Part shown: piece after piece, positions 54,122 to 63,924 of the stretch
How positions within the stretch are numbered: the stretch's first letter is position 1
Layout of the letters: each line of letters begins with the position of its first letter
Assembly (NCBI GenBank): GCA_947497895.1
Contig: CANMIL010000008.1
Span: 157,129 to 221,128 of the forward strand
From: an uncultured Tenacibaculum sp.
Lineage (GTDB): Bacteria > Bacteroidota > Bacteroidia > Flavobacteriales > Flavobacteriaceae
DNA length: 64,000 nt
Reading direction: 5' to 3'
The notes under the pieces: model-generated
The model's database searches: none
Told to the model about the DNA's origin: nothing
What the model saw: only the letters and a program-made list of their open reading frames with translations
Position numbers and translations under genes: made by a program

Positions 54122-57100
54122 ATGAAAGTATACACAACTCTTTTTTACCTGTTGGTTGCATTTTTAGGATATGGGCAATCTAACTCATTTTTATCCAAGG
54201 GGAATTGGTATAAATTTTCAATTGATACTACTGGTGTTTTTAAAATTGATAATAACTTTTTAAATCAACTCGGAATCAATTCAAACTCTATTGATCCTAA
54301 AAATATAAAAATATTTGGAAATGGAGGGAGTATGTTGCCAGAAATTGCAAGTTCACCTCGATTTAATGACCTAAAAGAGAATGCTATTTACGTTCGTGGA
54401 GAAGATGATGGCGTTTTTAACAGTGATGACTACATTCTATTTTATGGAAAAGGCCCTCATGATTGGGAAGTTTCTCCAACAAACGGACAAGTTAGTCATC
54501 GACAGAATATATACTCTGATAAAGCATACTACTTTTTAATAATTGATGATACTCCTGGTAAAAGAATTGAAACTTTTAATCAACCAACTCAAAACAGTAT
54601 AAGAACATTAACATCATTCGATGATTTCGTTTTTTACGAAAGAGAAATTAGGAACTTATTTGCTGTTGGTAGGTTATGGTTCGGTGAGGATTTTAGTTTT
54701 GAAAACTCTCAAACCTTCAGTGTTCCCTTTCCTAATCAATTATCCAATTCGGATATAAAAATTAAAGTTAGTGCTGTTACTATTTCATCCTTATCATCTA
54801 GCATGACGGTTGCCAATGCTGGGAACAATATAGCAACATTAAATTTTCCACCAATTTCGAGTTCGGGTGTTACATCACTCGCTGTTCAAAGAACAAGTGA
54901 AGTTTCTATTCCTAGCACGTCGTCCAATACTATTGATATAAATTTAACCTATAATAACGGTGGACTGCCTTCCGCTAAGGCCTATTTAGATTTCATAGAA
55001 ATATCAGGAAAAAAGAATTTAACGACTCAAGGAAATCAATTTAACTTCAGAAGTTTTGAAGCATTTAACACGAACGGAATTGTTCAATTCGATATTCAAG
55101 GAAGTAGCATCAACGAGGTATGGAATGTTTCCGACCATACAACTCCTAAAAAGATAGATAACATTAGTACTTCTGGAGTTTTTAGTTTTAAAACAAACGG
55201 TAACATTTTAGAGGAATTTGTTGTTATTACTGACAACTTTTATACTCCAACTATTGAAGGAACCTCTCCTATTGAAAATCAGGATTTACATAACCTATCA
55301 AATATTCAATACTTAGTTATTACCAACAATGATCTGTATAACGAGGCTAAAAGGCTTACCGATTATCATTCTAATAACAGTAATTTATCATCAGCTGTTA
55401 TAAAACTAAATCATATTTATAACGAATTTTCATCAGGTTCTCCAGATGTTACTGCTATAAGAGATTTTATAAAATACCTCTATGATAATTCCTCTGCTAC
55501 CAGAAAGCTTAAGTATGTTTGTTTTTTTGGAGACTCTTCTTACGACTATAAAGACAGGCTCACAAATAACAACAATGTTGTACCTACATTTCATGCCACC
55601 CAAAGTTTTGATTTGGTATCTTCATACGTAACTGATGATTATTTTGTTATGATCGATCCTTCGGATGGATCAATGCTTACTTCTCATAGTATTGACATTG
55701 CTTCAGGAAGAATCCCTGTTACAACACCTCAAGAAGCTAAAGAAGTTGTGGACAAAATTCTAAATTATTACGATCCTAAATCTTTTGGTGATTGGAGAAA
55801 TTCAATTACTCTTTTAGCTGATGATATCGATCAGGATGCGGATAGAACCCTTCAATCTGGTTTGGAAGAGGTAGCTGATTCAATCAAAAGGAATAAGCCT
55901 TTTTACAATATTAATAAACTCTATGCTGATGCATTTAGGCAAGAAACTACTTCTGGAGGAGAAAGGTATCCTCAAGTAAAAAACGCTATTAGCAACACCA
56001 TTGAAAAAGGTACTTTAGTTTTCGATTATTTCGGGCATGGAGGTGAAGATGGATTAGCTGACGAAAGACTTTTAGAAATTCCCCAGATCGAAGCACTGAA
56101 TAACTTCAACACACTACCGCTATTCATTACAGTAACCTGCGAATTTTCACGATTTGACAATCCTTTAAGAAATACAGCAGGTGAAAAGTTATTCTTGAAT
56201 AAGAATGGTGGAGCGGTTAGCATGATTACAACTACTAGGAATGTTTTTATCTCTCTTGGAGAACAATTCAATAAAGAACTTACTGAGGACGTACTTGATT
56301 TTAACGATCGAGATTTGACTATTGCACAAAATTTAATTGAAACGAAAAACAGAACATCGAGTAGTCAAAAGTATTTCATTTATTATTTCGGTGATCCAGC
56401 AATGAAACTAGCTATTCCAAAACCGAATATTAGGTTAACTAAAATTAATGATAAAGATATCACGCAATCTGTAGACACATTAAAAGCCTTATCAAGAGTT
56501 TCCATTGAAGGAATCGTTACCGATAATTCGGATAATATTCTTTCGAATTTTAACGGTACCTTAAGTACTACTATTTTTGATAAATCAGTCGACAAACAAA
56601 CACTAGACAATGATGGCTTTGGTATTATAAACACATTCGATTCTCAAGAAAGTAAACTATTCCGCGGACAAGCCTCTGTAAACAATGGTTCTTTTAAGTT
56701 CGAGTTTATTGTTCCTAAAGATATTAAAATCGCCTTTGGAAAAGGAAAAATAAGTCTGTATGCTAACAACGAGTCTATCGATAAAGGTGGAGCTAATTTC
56801 GATGTTACCGTAGGAGGAATTAATCCTGATGCTCCTGAAGACAATACTGGTCCACAATTACAAGCTTTTATTAATGATGAATCATTTGTAGATGGAGGAA
56901 CCACAAATGCTTCTCCTAATTTAATTATTAACTTGGCTGATCCAAGTGGTATTAATACGTCAATTACGGCGGTAGATCATGATATCGTAGCTATTCTCGA
57001 CAATAATGAATCTGACCCAATAATATTAAACGACTACTATCAAACAGGGTTGGATGACTTCACTAAAGGAAATGTCACATATAGACTCCGAAATTTATCT

Positions 57101-57502
57101 GAAGGATTGCACACCTTAAAAATAAAAGCTTGGGATACTTACAATAATTCATCAGAGATAACGTTATCGTTTGTGGTTGTGAGTGATTCTGAGCTGAATA
57201 TCAGTAATGTTTTAAACTATCCTAATCCGTTCGTTAACTATACTGAGTTCTGGTTTAATCATAACAAACCCAATGAACCCTTAGAGGTTCAAATACAAAT
57301 TTTTACAGTTTCTGGGAAATTAGTCAAAACAATTAATCAAATATCACAAACTACTGGAAACTTATCAAGAAGTATAACATGGAATGGTTTAGATGACTTC
57401 GGAAATAAAATTGGTAAAGGAGTTTATGTTTATAAAATGAGCATAAAAACAACCGTTTCCAATGGTATATTTGAGAAATACGAAAAACTGGTTATACTAT
57501 AA
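54122..57502 (+). CDS. porU: Type IX secretion sortase PorU
   Basis: The cell-surface Cys protease that removes C-terminal sorting signals and attaches cargo to A-LPS. The 1126-residue protein has a signal peptide (about 1-18), beta domains, a gingipain-type C25 catalytic domain with His639 (FGHGGEDG) and Cys673 (TVTCEFSRFDNP), immunoglobulin-like beta regions, and a C-terminal type A sorting-like domain (NYPNPFVNYTEF, FTVSGKLVKTI). The gene order gldJ/porU/porV supports this. Confidence 0.95.
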   Translation: MKVYTTLFYLLVAFLGYGQSNSFLSKGNWYKFSIDTTGVFKIDNNFLNQLGINSNSIDPKNIKIFGNGGSMLPEIASSPRFNDLKENAIYVRGEDDGVFNSDDYILFYGKGPHDWEVSPTNGQVSHRQNIYSDKAYYFLIIDDTPGKRIETFNQPTQNSIRTLTSFDDFVFYEREIRNLFAVGRLWFGEDFSFENSQTFSVPFPNQLSNSDIKIKVSAVTISSLSSSMTVANAGNNIATLNFPPISSSGVTSLAVQRTSEVSIPSTSSNTIDINLTYNNGGLPSAKAYLDFIEISGKKNLTTQGNQFNFRSFEAFNTNGIVQFDIQGSSINEVWNVSDHTTPKKIDNISTSGVFSFKTNGNILEEFVVITDNFYTPTIEGTSPIENQDLHNLSNIQYLVITNNDLYNEAKRLTDYHSNNSNLSSAVIKLNHIYNEFSSGSPDVTAIRDFIKYLYDNSSATRKLKYVCFFGDSSYDYKDRLTNNNNVVPTFHATQSFDLVSSYVTDDYFVMIDPSDGSMLTSHSIDIASGRIPVTTPQEAKEVVDKILNYYDPKSFGDWRNSITLLADDIDQDADRTLQSGLEEVADSIKRNKPFYNINKLYADAFRQETTSGGERYPQVKNAISNTIEKGTLVFDYFGHGGEDGLADERLLEIPQIEALNNFNTLPLFITVTCEFSRFDNPLRNTAGEKLFLNKNGGAVSMITTTRNVFISLGEQFNKELTEDVLDFNDRDLTIAQNLIETKNRTSSSQKYFIYYFGDPAMKLAIPKPNIRLTKINDKDITQSVDTLKALSRVSIEGIVTDNSDNILSNFNGTLSTTIFDKSVDKQTLDNDGFGIINTFDSQESKLFRGQASVNNGSFKFEFIVPKDIKIAFGKGKISLYANNESIDKGGANFDVTVGGINPDAPEDNTGPQLQAFINDESFVDGGTTNASPNLIINLADPSGINTSITAVDHDIVAILDNNESDPIILNDYYQTGLDDFTKGNVTYRLRNLSEGLHTLKIKAWDTYNNSSEITLSFVVVSDSELNISNVLNYPNPFVNYTEFWFNHNKPNEPLEVQIQIFTVSGKLVKTINQISQTTGNLSRSITWNGLDDFGNKIGKGVYVYKMSIKTTVSNGIFEKYEKLVIL

Positions 57503-57518
57503 ATAGAACGTAAAATCT

Positions 57519-57526
57519 TATATTTG
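57519..57526 (+). promoter_or_regulatory. -7 box of porV
   Basis: TATATTTG lies 23 bases before porV, giving it a promoter apart from porU. Confidence 0.5.
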
Positions 57527-57549
57527 CAAAATCAACAATCAAAATATAA

Positions 57550-58629
57550 ATGAGAAAATTAACAACCCTTTTACTACTATTGTTAGGTTTTAGTTTAACA
57601 ACGAGGGCTCAGCAAGGTATTACAACTGCAACTCCATTTTTATTAATTACATCGGATGCAAGAGCCGGAGGTATGGGAGATATTGGAGTAGCAACCTCAT
57701 CAGATGCTTTTTCCATTTTCCACAATGCTTCAAAAACTGCATTTAATGAAAATGAAATAAGTATTGGTATAAATTATACTCCTTGGTTACGAAATTTAAC
57801 GGATGATATTTTTGCGGGAAACCTTTCCTATGTGCAAAGATTTAAAGAAAATGCAGCCTTTGGAGTTGATTTAAAATATTTCTCTTTAGGTAGAATAGAC
57901 CTAACAGATAATAGTGGAAATCCAACTGGAAACATTAGTCCAAATGAATTGGCGATTACAGGAACTTACTCTATGAAATTGAGTGAAACTTTTTCTATGG
58001 GGGTTGGTTTAAAGTATATTAATTCAAACCTAGACGTTTCAAATAATTTAGACGCAGTAAACTCGTTTGCTGTAGATATTTCTGCTTACTATAGATCAGA
58101 AGAAGAGAACTATGGAAGTTTTAATGGTCGTTATAGATTAGGTATTAATATTGCTAATATTGGACCAAAGGTTGAGTATACTCCTGGTGATCCTAATTTC
58201 ATTCCTACCAATTTAAAACTTGGTGGTGGTTTTGACTTCATCTTAGATGATTATAACCTTTTTGGTTTAAATGTTGAATTCACTAAGTTACTTGTTCCTT
58301 CTGATCCTAACTCAACAAGAGGATGGTTCGATGGAATGTTTACTTCTCTTGGTGATAGAAGTTTTAGCGAGGAATTGCAAGAAGTTACTTGGGCTTTAGG
58401 TGCTGAATATTTATACAATAAAGCATTCGCTGTTAGAGCAGGTTATTTCCATGAAAGTGAGCAAAAAGGACAACGACAATATTTTACTATGGGTGCTGGT
58501 TTTAAAGCTAGAGCTTTTTCTTTAGATTTATCATATTTGATGAATACATCTAACGTAAACAACCCATTGGAAAACACTTTACGCTTTTCACTTTCATTTG
58601 ATTTAGGTCAAATTTATGAAGATTATTAG
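57550..58629 (+). CDS. porV: Type IX secretion outer-membrane protein PorV (LptO)
   Basis: The 359-residue beta-barrel of the FadL family shuttles cargo from the SprA translocon to PorU. It has a signal peptide (to about residue 20, TRAQ), the SSDAFSIFHNASKTAF plug-like stretch, and alternating barrel strands to a terminal aromatic residue (IYEDY). It starts 47 bases after porU and is followed by a terminator. Confidence 0.95.
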   Translation: MRKLTTLLLLLLGFSLTTRAQQGITTATPFLLITSDARAGGMGDIGVATSSDAFSIFHNASKTAFNENEISIGINYTPWLRNLTDDIFAGNLSYVQRFKENAAFGVDLKYFSLGRIDLTDNSGNPTGNISPNELAITGTYSMKLSETFSMGVGLKYINSNLDVSNNLDAVNSFAVDISAYYRSEEENYGSFNGRYRLGINIANIGPKVEYTPGDPNFIPTNLKLGGGFDFILDDYNLFGLNVEFTKLLVPSDPNSTRGWFDGMFTSLGDRSFSEELQEVTWALGAEYLYNKAFAVRAGYFHESEQKGQRQYFTMGAGFKARAFSLDLSYLMNTSNVNNPLENTLRFSLSFDLGQIYEDY

Positions 58630-58663
58630 AATACTTTTTTTTTAGTAACTTAGAACAAAATAT

Positions 58664-58691
58664 AAAGCTGTCAGTAACGACAGCTTTTTTT
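58664..58691 (+). terminator. Terminator after porV
   Basis: AAAGCTGTC (58664-58672) pairs with GACAGCTTT (58679-58687), loop AGTAAC, followed by T. Confidence 0.9.
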
Positions 58692-58742
58692 GACTTTAAT
58701 AATGTTAACGTATCTATTTTTTAGATGTAACACATTGTACTT

Positions 58743-59225
58743 ATGAAAGAAATACAAATAAATTCTTCTGCCATCATTTATGAAGATCTTTCAGAATTAT
58801 CCAAGGAAGATTTTGATTTAATGCAACATGCTATCGAAGCAAGAAAAAAAGCCTACGCACCATATTCTAAATTCAATGTTGGAGCTGCCCTACTCTTACA
58901 TAATGGTAAAGTAATTACTGGAAATAATCAAGAGAGTGCTGCTTATCCCTCTGGTATGTGTGCTGAGCGTGTAGCCATATGGAAAGCTGGGTCAGAATTC
59001 CCTGATATGATTGTAAAAAAAATAGCAATAACGGCTGCCTCATCAGAAACAAAAGTTAATAAACCTGTAGGGCCTTGTGGTGCTTGTAGACAAACTTTAT
59101 CAGAATACGAAATCAATCAAAAACAGCCTATTGAAATAATCTTTATGGGCGAAATTGGTCAAATTATAAAAACAGAATCGTTGCTATCACTCCTCCCTTT
59201 TTCATTTGACAGCTCATATTTGTAA
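58743..59225 (+). CDS. cdd: Cytidine deaminase
   Basis: Converts cytidine and deoxycytidine to uridine forms. The 160-residue protein has the zinc ligands Cys73 (CAE, with catalytic Glu75) and Cys112 and Cys115 (PCGAC). The length is slightly above the 130-140 of homotetrameric forms. The next gene follows after a 115-base AT-rich gap with no clear promoter box. In many Flavobacteria a cdd gene follows porV, as here. Confidence 0.95.
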   Translation: MKEIQINSSAIIYEDLSELSKEDFDLMQHAIEARKKAYAPYSKFNVGAALLLHNGKVITGNNQESAAYPSGMCAERVAIWKAGSEFPDMIVKKIAITAASSETKVNKPVGPCGACRQTLSEYEINQKQPIEIIFMGEIGQIIKTESLLSLLPFSFDSSYL

Positions 59226-59340
59226 TTTTAAGCATCTTTTTTTATTAAAATCGCAAAAAAAAACAAAAGGTCTTCGAATACTTACTAAAAAGTCATTTAA
59301 AATGCTTTCTTTGTTTATCATACAAGAAAGGAAGCAAAAG

Positions 59341-60405
59341 ATGATGAATTCGATAATCACAGGAACGGGGACCTACATTCCTAGTATAACTAAAGAAAAT
59401 GTTCAATTCTCGGAGAACCAGTTTTTACACGTTGACGGAACTCCATTTGAGAATAACAATACTGTTATCATAGAAAAGTTTAAATCGATAACAGGTATTG
59501 AAGAACGTCGTTATGCTAAAAACAATTTAAACACTTCGGACCTTGGATACCTAGCCTCTAAAAAAGCTATTGAAGATGCTAATATCGATCCTGAAACAAT
59601 AGATTACATCATATTCGCTCATAATTTCGGTGATGTAAGAGCTAATGCTATTCAAAGTGATATTCTTCCTAGTTTAGCTACTAGGGTTAAACATTTGCTT
59701 AAAATCGCAAATCCGAATTGTATTGCTTATGACTTGCTTTTTGGGTGTCCTGGTTGGATTCAAGGGGTAATTCAGGCACAATCATATATACAATCTGGCA
59801 TTGCAAAAAAGGTTCTTGTAATTGGAGCTGAAACGTTATCTAGAGTCATTGACCATCACGATAGAGATTCAATGATTTACAGTGATGGAGCTGGTGCTTG
59901 TATTATTGAAAACTCAGACAATTCCGATTCAGGAATTTTAAGTCATGCTGCTCAGACGTTCGCAAAAGACGAAGCTTACCATTTATTCTTTGGAAGTTCT
60001 CATAACGAAAATAACGACAAAGATGTTCGTTACATAAAAATGCACGGTCGCAAGATTTATGAATTCGCTTTATCGAATGTTCCAAAAGCGATGAAGGTAG
60101 CTTTAGATAAAAGTGGCGTTCAGATTGGAGACTTAAAAAAGATTTTTATCCATCAGGCTAACGAAAAAATGGATGAGGCTATCATCAAAAGATTTTATCG
60201 TCTTTATAAAATGCAAGTTCCGAAAGATATTATGCCAATGTGTATTCACAAACTAGGAAACAGCTCAGTTGCAACAGTGCCTACCCTACTTGATTTGGTA
60301 TTAAAAGGAGAGGTTGAAAATCAAGAAATTAATAAAGGAGACGTTATCATGTTAGCTTCTGTTGGAGCAGGAATGAATATAAATGCGATTGTCTATAAAT
60401 ATTAG
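59341..60405 (+). CDS. 3-oxoacyl-ACP synthase III-like (KAS III) enzyme
   Basis: The product from base 59341 (MMNSIITGTGTYIP) is 354 residues. The open frame reaches back to 59206 and overlaps cdd, but the extra residues are basic and AT-driven, unlike any KAS III start. The thiolase-fold catalytic triad is Cys136 (LLFGCPGW), His271 (IFIHQANEK) and Asn307 (KLGNSS). It joins an acyl-CoA to malonyl-ACP or a similar nucleophile. No fatty-acid genes flank it, so a dedicated role (branched acids, other lipids) is possible; FabH of the main pathway is less likely. Confidence 0.88.
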   Translation: MMNSIITGTGTYIPSITKENVQFSENQFLHVDGTPFENNNTVIIEKFKSITGIEERRYAKNNLNTSDLGYLASKKAIEDANIDPETIDYIIFAHNFGDVRANAIQSDILPSLATRVKHLLKIANPNCIAYDLLFGCPGWIQGVIQAQSYIQSGIAKKVLVIGAETLSRVIDHHDRDSMIYSDGAGACIIENSDNSDSGILSHAAQTFAKDEAYHLFFGSSHNENNDKDVRYIKMHGRKIYEFALSNVPKAMKVALDKSGVQIGDLKKIFIHQANEKMDEAIIKRFYRLYKMQVPKDIMPMCIHKLGNSSVATVPTLLDLVLKGEVENQEINKGDVIMLASVGAGMNINAIVYKY

Positions 60406-60449
60406 CTAAAAATAGTCTACTAAATATCGTTAATCTAAAATGTAAATAC

Positions 60450-60457
60450 TATTTTTG
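60450..60457 (+). promoter_or_regulatory. -7 box directly before guaA
   Basis: TATTTTTG ends just 3 bases before the guaA ATG (60461), so the start of transcription would fall on or very near the start codon. The -33 region has no clear TTTG. Confidence 0.5.
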
Positions 60458-60460
60458 CGG

Positions 60461-61996
60461 ATGCAACAACACAATGTACTTATTTTAGATTTCGGATCGC
60501 AATACACGCAGTTAATTGCGCGCCGTGTAAGGGAGTTGAATATTTATTGTGAGATTCACCCGTATAACAAATTACCACAAAATTTAGAAAATTATAAGGC
60601 AGTTATTTTGTCTGGGAGTCCTGTTTCTGTTAGATCAGAAGATGCTCTTCATCCAGACTTATCAGAAATAAGAGGTAAAAAACCTTTATTGGCTGTTTGT
60701 TATGGTGCTCAATACTTAGCGCACTTTTCTGGAGGTTTGGTAGCTTCATCAAATACCAGAGAATATGGAAGAGCTAATCTTTCTTATATTAAAGAAAATG
60801 AAAGTTTCTTTTCAAAGATTTCTGAAGGAAGTCAAGTATGGATGAGTCATTCGGACACTATTAAGGAATTACCAGGAAACGCAGTTCTTTTAGCTAGTAC
60901 AAATGATGTAGAGAATGCTGCCTATAAAATTGAAGGAGAAACAACATATGCTATTCAATTTCATCCTGAAGTATATCACTCAACAGATGGAAAACAATTA
61001 CTAAAAAACTTCTTGGTTTCAATTGCTGGTGTTAATCAAACTTGGACACCAGACTCTTTTGTAGATGAAACCGTTGCTGGATTAAAAGAGAAGATTGGCA
61101 ATGATAAAGTTGTTCTTGGTTTATCTGGAGGAGTTGATTCTACTGTGGCCGCTGTGTTACTTCACAAAGCTATTGGAAGTAATCTTCATTGTATTTTCGT
61201 AAACAATGGTCTTTTACGTAAAAATGAATTCACCGATGTATTGAAACAATACGAAGGTATGGGACTAAATGTAAAAGGGGTTGATGCTTCGGCACGTTTC
61301 TTGGATGAATTAGCTGGATTGTCTGATCCTGAAGCAAAGCGTAAAGCAATAGGAAAGGTATTCATTGATGTTTTTGATGATGAAGCAAATCAAATCGAAG
61401 ATGCAAAGTGGTTAGCTCAAGGAACTATTTATCCTGATGTAATTGAATCTGTATCGGCAACAGGTGGACCTTCAGCAACTATAAAAAGTCATCATAATGT
61501 AGGTGGATTACCTGATTTTATGAAGTTAAAAGTTGTGGAGCCATTAAGAATGATCTTTAAAGATGAAGTGAGAAGAGTTGGTGCTTCAATGGGAATCGAT
61601 AAAGAATTATTAGGTCGTCACCCTTTCCCAGGTCCAGGTTTAGCTATCCGAATTTTAGGAGATATTACAGCTGAAAAAGTTCGCATACTACAAGAGGTAG
61701 ATGCCGTTTTTATTAACGGATTAAAAGAAAGTGGTCTTTATAATCAAGTATGGCAAGCTGGAGCTATTTTATTACCTGTAAATTCTGTTGGAGTAATGGG
61801 AGATGAGCGTACTTATGAAAAAGTAGTTGCTTTGAGAGCAGTTGAAAGTACCGATGGTATGACTGCTGATTGGGTTAATCTACCTTATGAATTTTTACAA
61901 AAAACCTCGAATAAAATAATAAATAATGTAAAAGGTGTTAATAGAGTTGTTTACGATATCAGTTCTAAACCACCTGCAACAATTGAGTGGGAATAA
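60461..61996 (+). CDS. guaA: GMP synthase (glutamine-hydrolysing)
   Basis: Makes GMP from XMP, ATP and glutamine. The 511-residue protein has a class I glutaminase domain ([18 protein letters not shown], Cys in [15 protein letters not shown]), the ATP pyrophosphatase loop [10 protein letters not shown], and the GMP-synthase dimer domain with the final PPATIEWE. The earlier in-frame TTG at 60455 overlaps the promoter box; ATG 60461 ([12 protein letters not shown]) is the natural start. Confidence 0.95.
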   Translation: MQQHNVLILDFGSQYTQLIARRVRELNIYCEIHPYNKLPQNLENYKAVILSGSPVSVRSEDALHPDLSEIRGKKPLLAVCYGAQYLAHFSGGLVASSNTREYGRANLSYIKENESFFSKISEGSQVWMSHSDTIKELPGNAVLLASTNDVENAAYKIEGETTYAIQFHPEVYHSTDGKQLLKNFLVSIAGVNQTWTPDSFVDETVAGLKEKIGNDKVVLGLSGGVDSTVAAVLLHKAIGSNLHCIFVNNGLLRKNEFTDVLKQYEGMGLNVKGVDASARFLDELAGLSDPEAKRKAIGKVFIDVFDDEANQIEDAKWLAQGTIYPDVIESVSATGGPSATIKSHHNVGGLPDFMKLKVVEPLRMIFKDEVRRVGASMGIDKELLGRHPFPGPGLAIRILGDITAEKVRILQEVDAVFINGLKESGLYNQVWQAGAILLPVNSVGVMGDERTYEKVVALRAVESTDGMTADWVNLPYEFLQKTSNKIINNVKGVNRVVYDISSKPPATIEWE

Positions 61997-62038
61997 CGTT
62001 TATATACAAAATCACTCATTAAATTATATACAAAGTAA

Positions 62039-63877
62039 ATGAAGAAATTACAGTTTTTAATTTTAACAGGTATATTAACAATTTCGATTTCATGTGGGCA
62101 ACAGAAGCGCTACGTTTCCTATAAAGTAAAGGATGGAGAAACTATGAGCGATATTGCAGAACGATTAGACATGGACTCACAAGACTTATTAAGACTTAAT
62201 CCGGACGTAGGTAAAAACCCGTCTCCGAATACAGTTATAGTTATACCTAATCCTAAAATTAAAAACGGTAATTCTTCTGCTACTTCTAATGACAATGGAT
62301 ATGCTGTAATAGAGGAAAAAGAAGAGATCACAACAGATCCTCAAACTGAAAAAGAAGAAAAAGAAGAAGAAACTGTTTTTCAAACAACAGTTATCAGTGG
62401 TTATGAGACCCACACAGTAGAAGCTGGAGAAACTGTTTACAGGATAACTAAACAATATGGTATTTCAAAAGATGATTTGATTGAACTGAATCCTGATCAT
62501 CCTGAACTAAAAGATAACAAATTATCTATAGGACAAGTTTTAAATGTAAAGGCTATTGAAAAAACCGTAGCGATTGATAAAAAAGATGTTGAAGACCAAT
62601 ACTTAACGCATACTGTACAAAGTAAGGAAACTGTTTATGGTATTACTCGATTCTATAATATCTCTAAAGAAGACTTAGTTCGTCTAAATCCTGAATTCCC
62701 TGAAATTAAAGACAATCAGTTATCTATAGGACAACTTCTGAAAATAAAACTGAAGGAAGACGTTGAGAAAGGTGAAACTCTTTCTTTTTACAGAGACAGT
62801 ATTCAAGACAATGCATCCATCAATTTAGCATTACTACTTCCTTTCAGAACGGAAAAATACGACACCCTAAGTGCTAAAAAAATATTTAAAAATAGACTGG
62901 CTAACTTAGTCACTGATTTTTATATGGGAGCTGAAATGGCCATTGATTCCCTAAGAAATCAAGGAGTAAATATAAATACTCTCGTTTTTGACACAGGAAC
63001 GAAAGGGAAAAACGTTTCATCGATAATAGAAAATGATGAATTAGAAAATCAAGATGTTATTATTGGTCCTTTTTACTCAGAAAAAGCTACTAAGGTTGCA
63101 AAAGCTACGAATGGTATTGTAATTTTCCCTCACTTTTCAACAAAACAAAATAGCTTAACAGCTTCTAAGATCGTAAAGTCGTCACCTGACAAAGAATTAT
63201 ACACCAAATTCTTAACTTCATATCTAAAGAATGTTTATAAAGGAGAAAATATCTTTATCGTAAGTGATGACAGTAAAGATTCTAAGAGTATTGCCAACTC
63301 AATTAGCTCTTCTCTTAAAAAGCATGATTCAATTTCCAAAGTTCATATACTAAAACCTGAAAAAGGATATATCAAAAGAGAACGTTTCACTGGTAAAATG
63401 AATGAAAACCAAGACAACTGGGTTATTATAGCTACCGAAGATAATGTTGTAATTAAAGATGCTTTAAACAGCATGATTGGATTACCTGATAACATGAAGG
63501 TTCAAGTATTTACTGCTAACAAAAACAAAGTATATGACAATATAGATAACAACAAATTAGCTAACATTAATTTCACTTACGTTTCAGATAGCTATGCAGA
63601 TGAAAGCTCAGACGAAGTTCAGGCCTTCTATAAAAAATTTAAAAATATTAATAATACCTTACCTTCAAGTTATGCTGTAAAAGGCTTTGATGTAACTTAT
63701 GATGTCCTTATGAGACTTGCTTCTGGTAATAAACTATCAGAAACTTTCAAAGAAGGAGTTTCTTTAAGAGTTGAAAACAAATTTGACTATCATAAAAAGA
63801 CATTTGGTTCACCTGAAAACAGAGGTCTCTTTATTGTAAAATACAATCCGGATTTAAGTCTAAAAAGACTTAAGTAA
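62039..63877 (+). CDS. LysM lipoprotein with periplasmic-binding-like domain
   Basis: The 612-residue protein has a lipobox (ISC, Cys19), three LysM peptidoglycan-binding repeats (about 24-72, 121-170 and 187-236, each with GET/KET plus LxxLNP) joined by an acidic linker rich in Glu and Lys, and a type 1 periplasmic-binding fold of about 350 residues (NLALLLPFRTEKYD through GFDVTYDVLMRL). Such proteins are labelled amino-acid ABC substrate-binding, but no ABC genes are adjacent, so binding a wall fragment is as likely. It starts 42 bases after guaA. Confidence 0.9.
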   Translation: MKKLQFLILTGILTISISCGQQKRYVSYKVKDGETMSDIAERLDMDSQDLLRLNPDVGKNPSPNTVIVIPNPKIKNGNSSATSNDNGYAVIEEKEEITTDPQTEKEEKEEETVFQTTVISGYETHTVEAGETVYRITKQYGISKDDLIELNPDHPELKDNKLSIGQVLNVKAIEKTVAIDKKDVEDQYLTHTVQSKETVYGITRFYNISKEDLVRLNPEFPEIKDNQLSIGQLLKIKLKEDVEKGETLSFYRDSIQDNASINLALLLPFRTEKYDTLSAKKIFKNRLANLVTDFYMGAEMAIDSLRNQGVNINTLVFDTGTKGKNVSSIIENDELENQDVIIGPFYSEKATKVAKATNGIVIFPHFSTKQNSLTASKIVKSSPDKELYTKFLTSYLKNVYKGENIFIVSDDSKDSKSIANSISSSLKKHDSISKVHILKPEKGYIKRERFTGKMNENQDNWVIIATEDNVVIKDALNSMIGLPDNMKVQVFTANKNKVYDNIDNNKLANINFTYVSDSYADESSDEVQAFYKKFKNINNTLPSSYAVKGFDVTYDVLMRLASGNKLSETFKEGVSLRVENKFDYHKKTFGSPENRGLFIVKYNPDLSLKRLK

Positions 63878-63880
63878 AAT

Positions 63881-63915
63881 AAAAAACCTCAAACGTTTCG
63901 TTTGAGGTTTTTTAT
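63881..63915 (+). terminator. Terminator of the LysM gene
   Basis: A 15-bp stem (63881-63895 with 63899-63913) with a TTT loop and flanking T. Confidence 0.92.
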
Positions 63916-63924
63916 TTATTTCTT

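Noticed and set aside
59206..59340. N-terminal extension of the KAS III-like protein overlapping cdd
   Set aside because: The extra residues are basic and AT-driven, and the family start MNSIITGTGTYIP is at 59341-59344.
62189..62455. 88-codon minus-strand frame with poly-Phe run
   Set aside because: The Phe run is the reverse of the Glu/Lys linker codons of the LysM protein.
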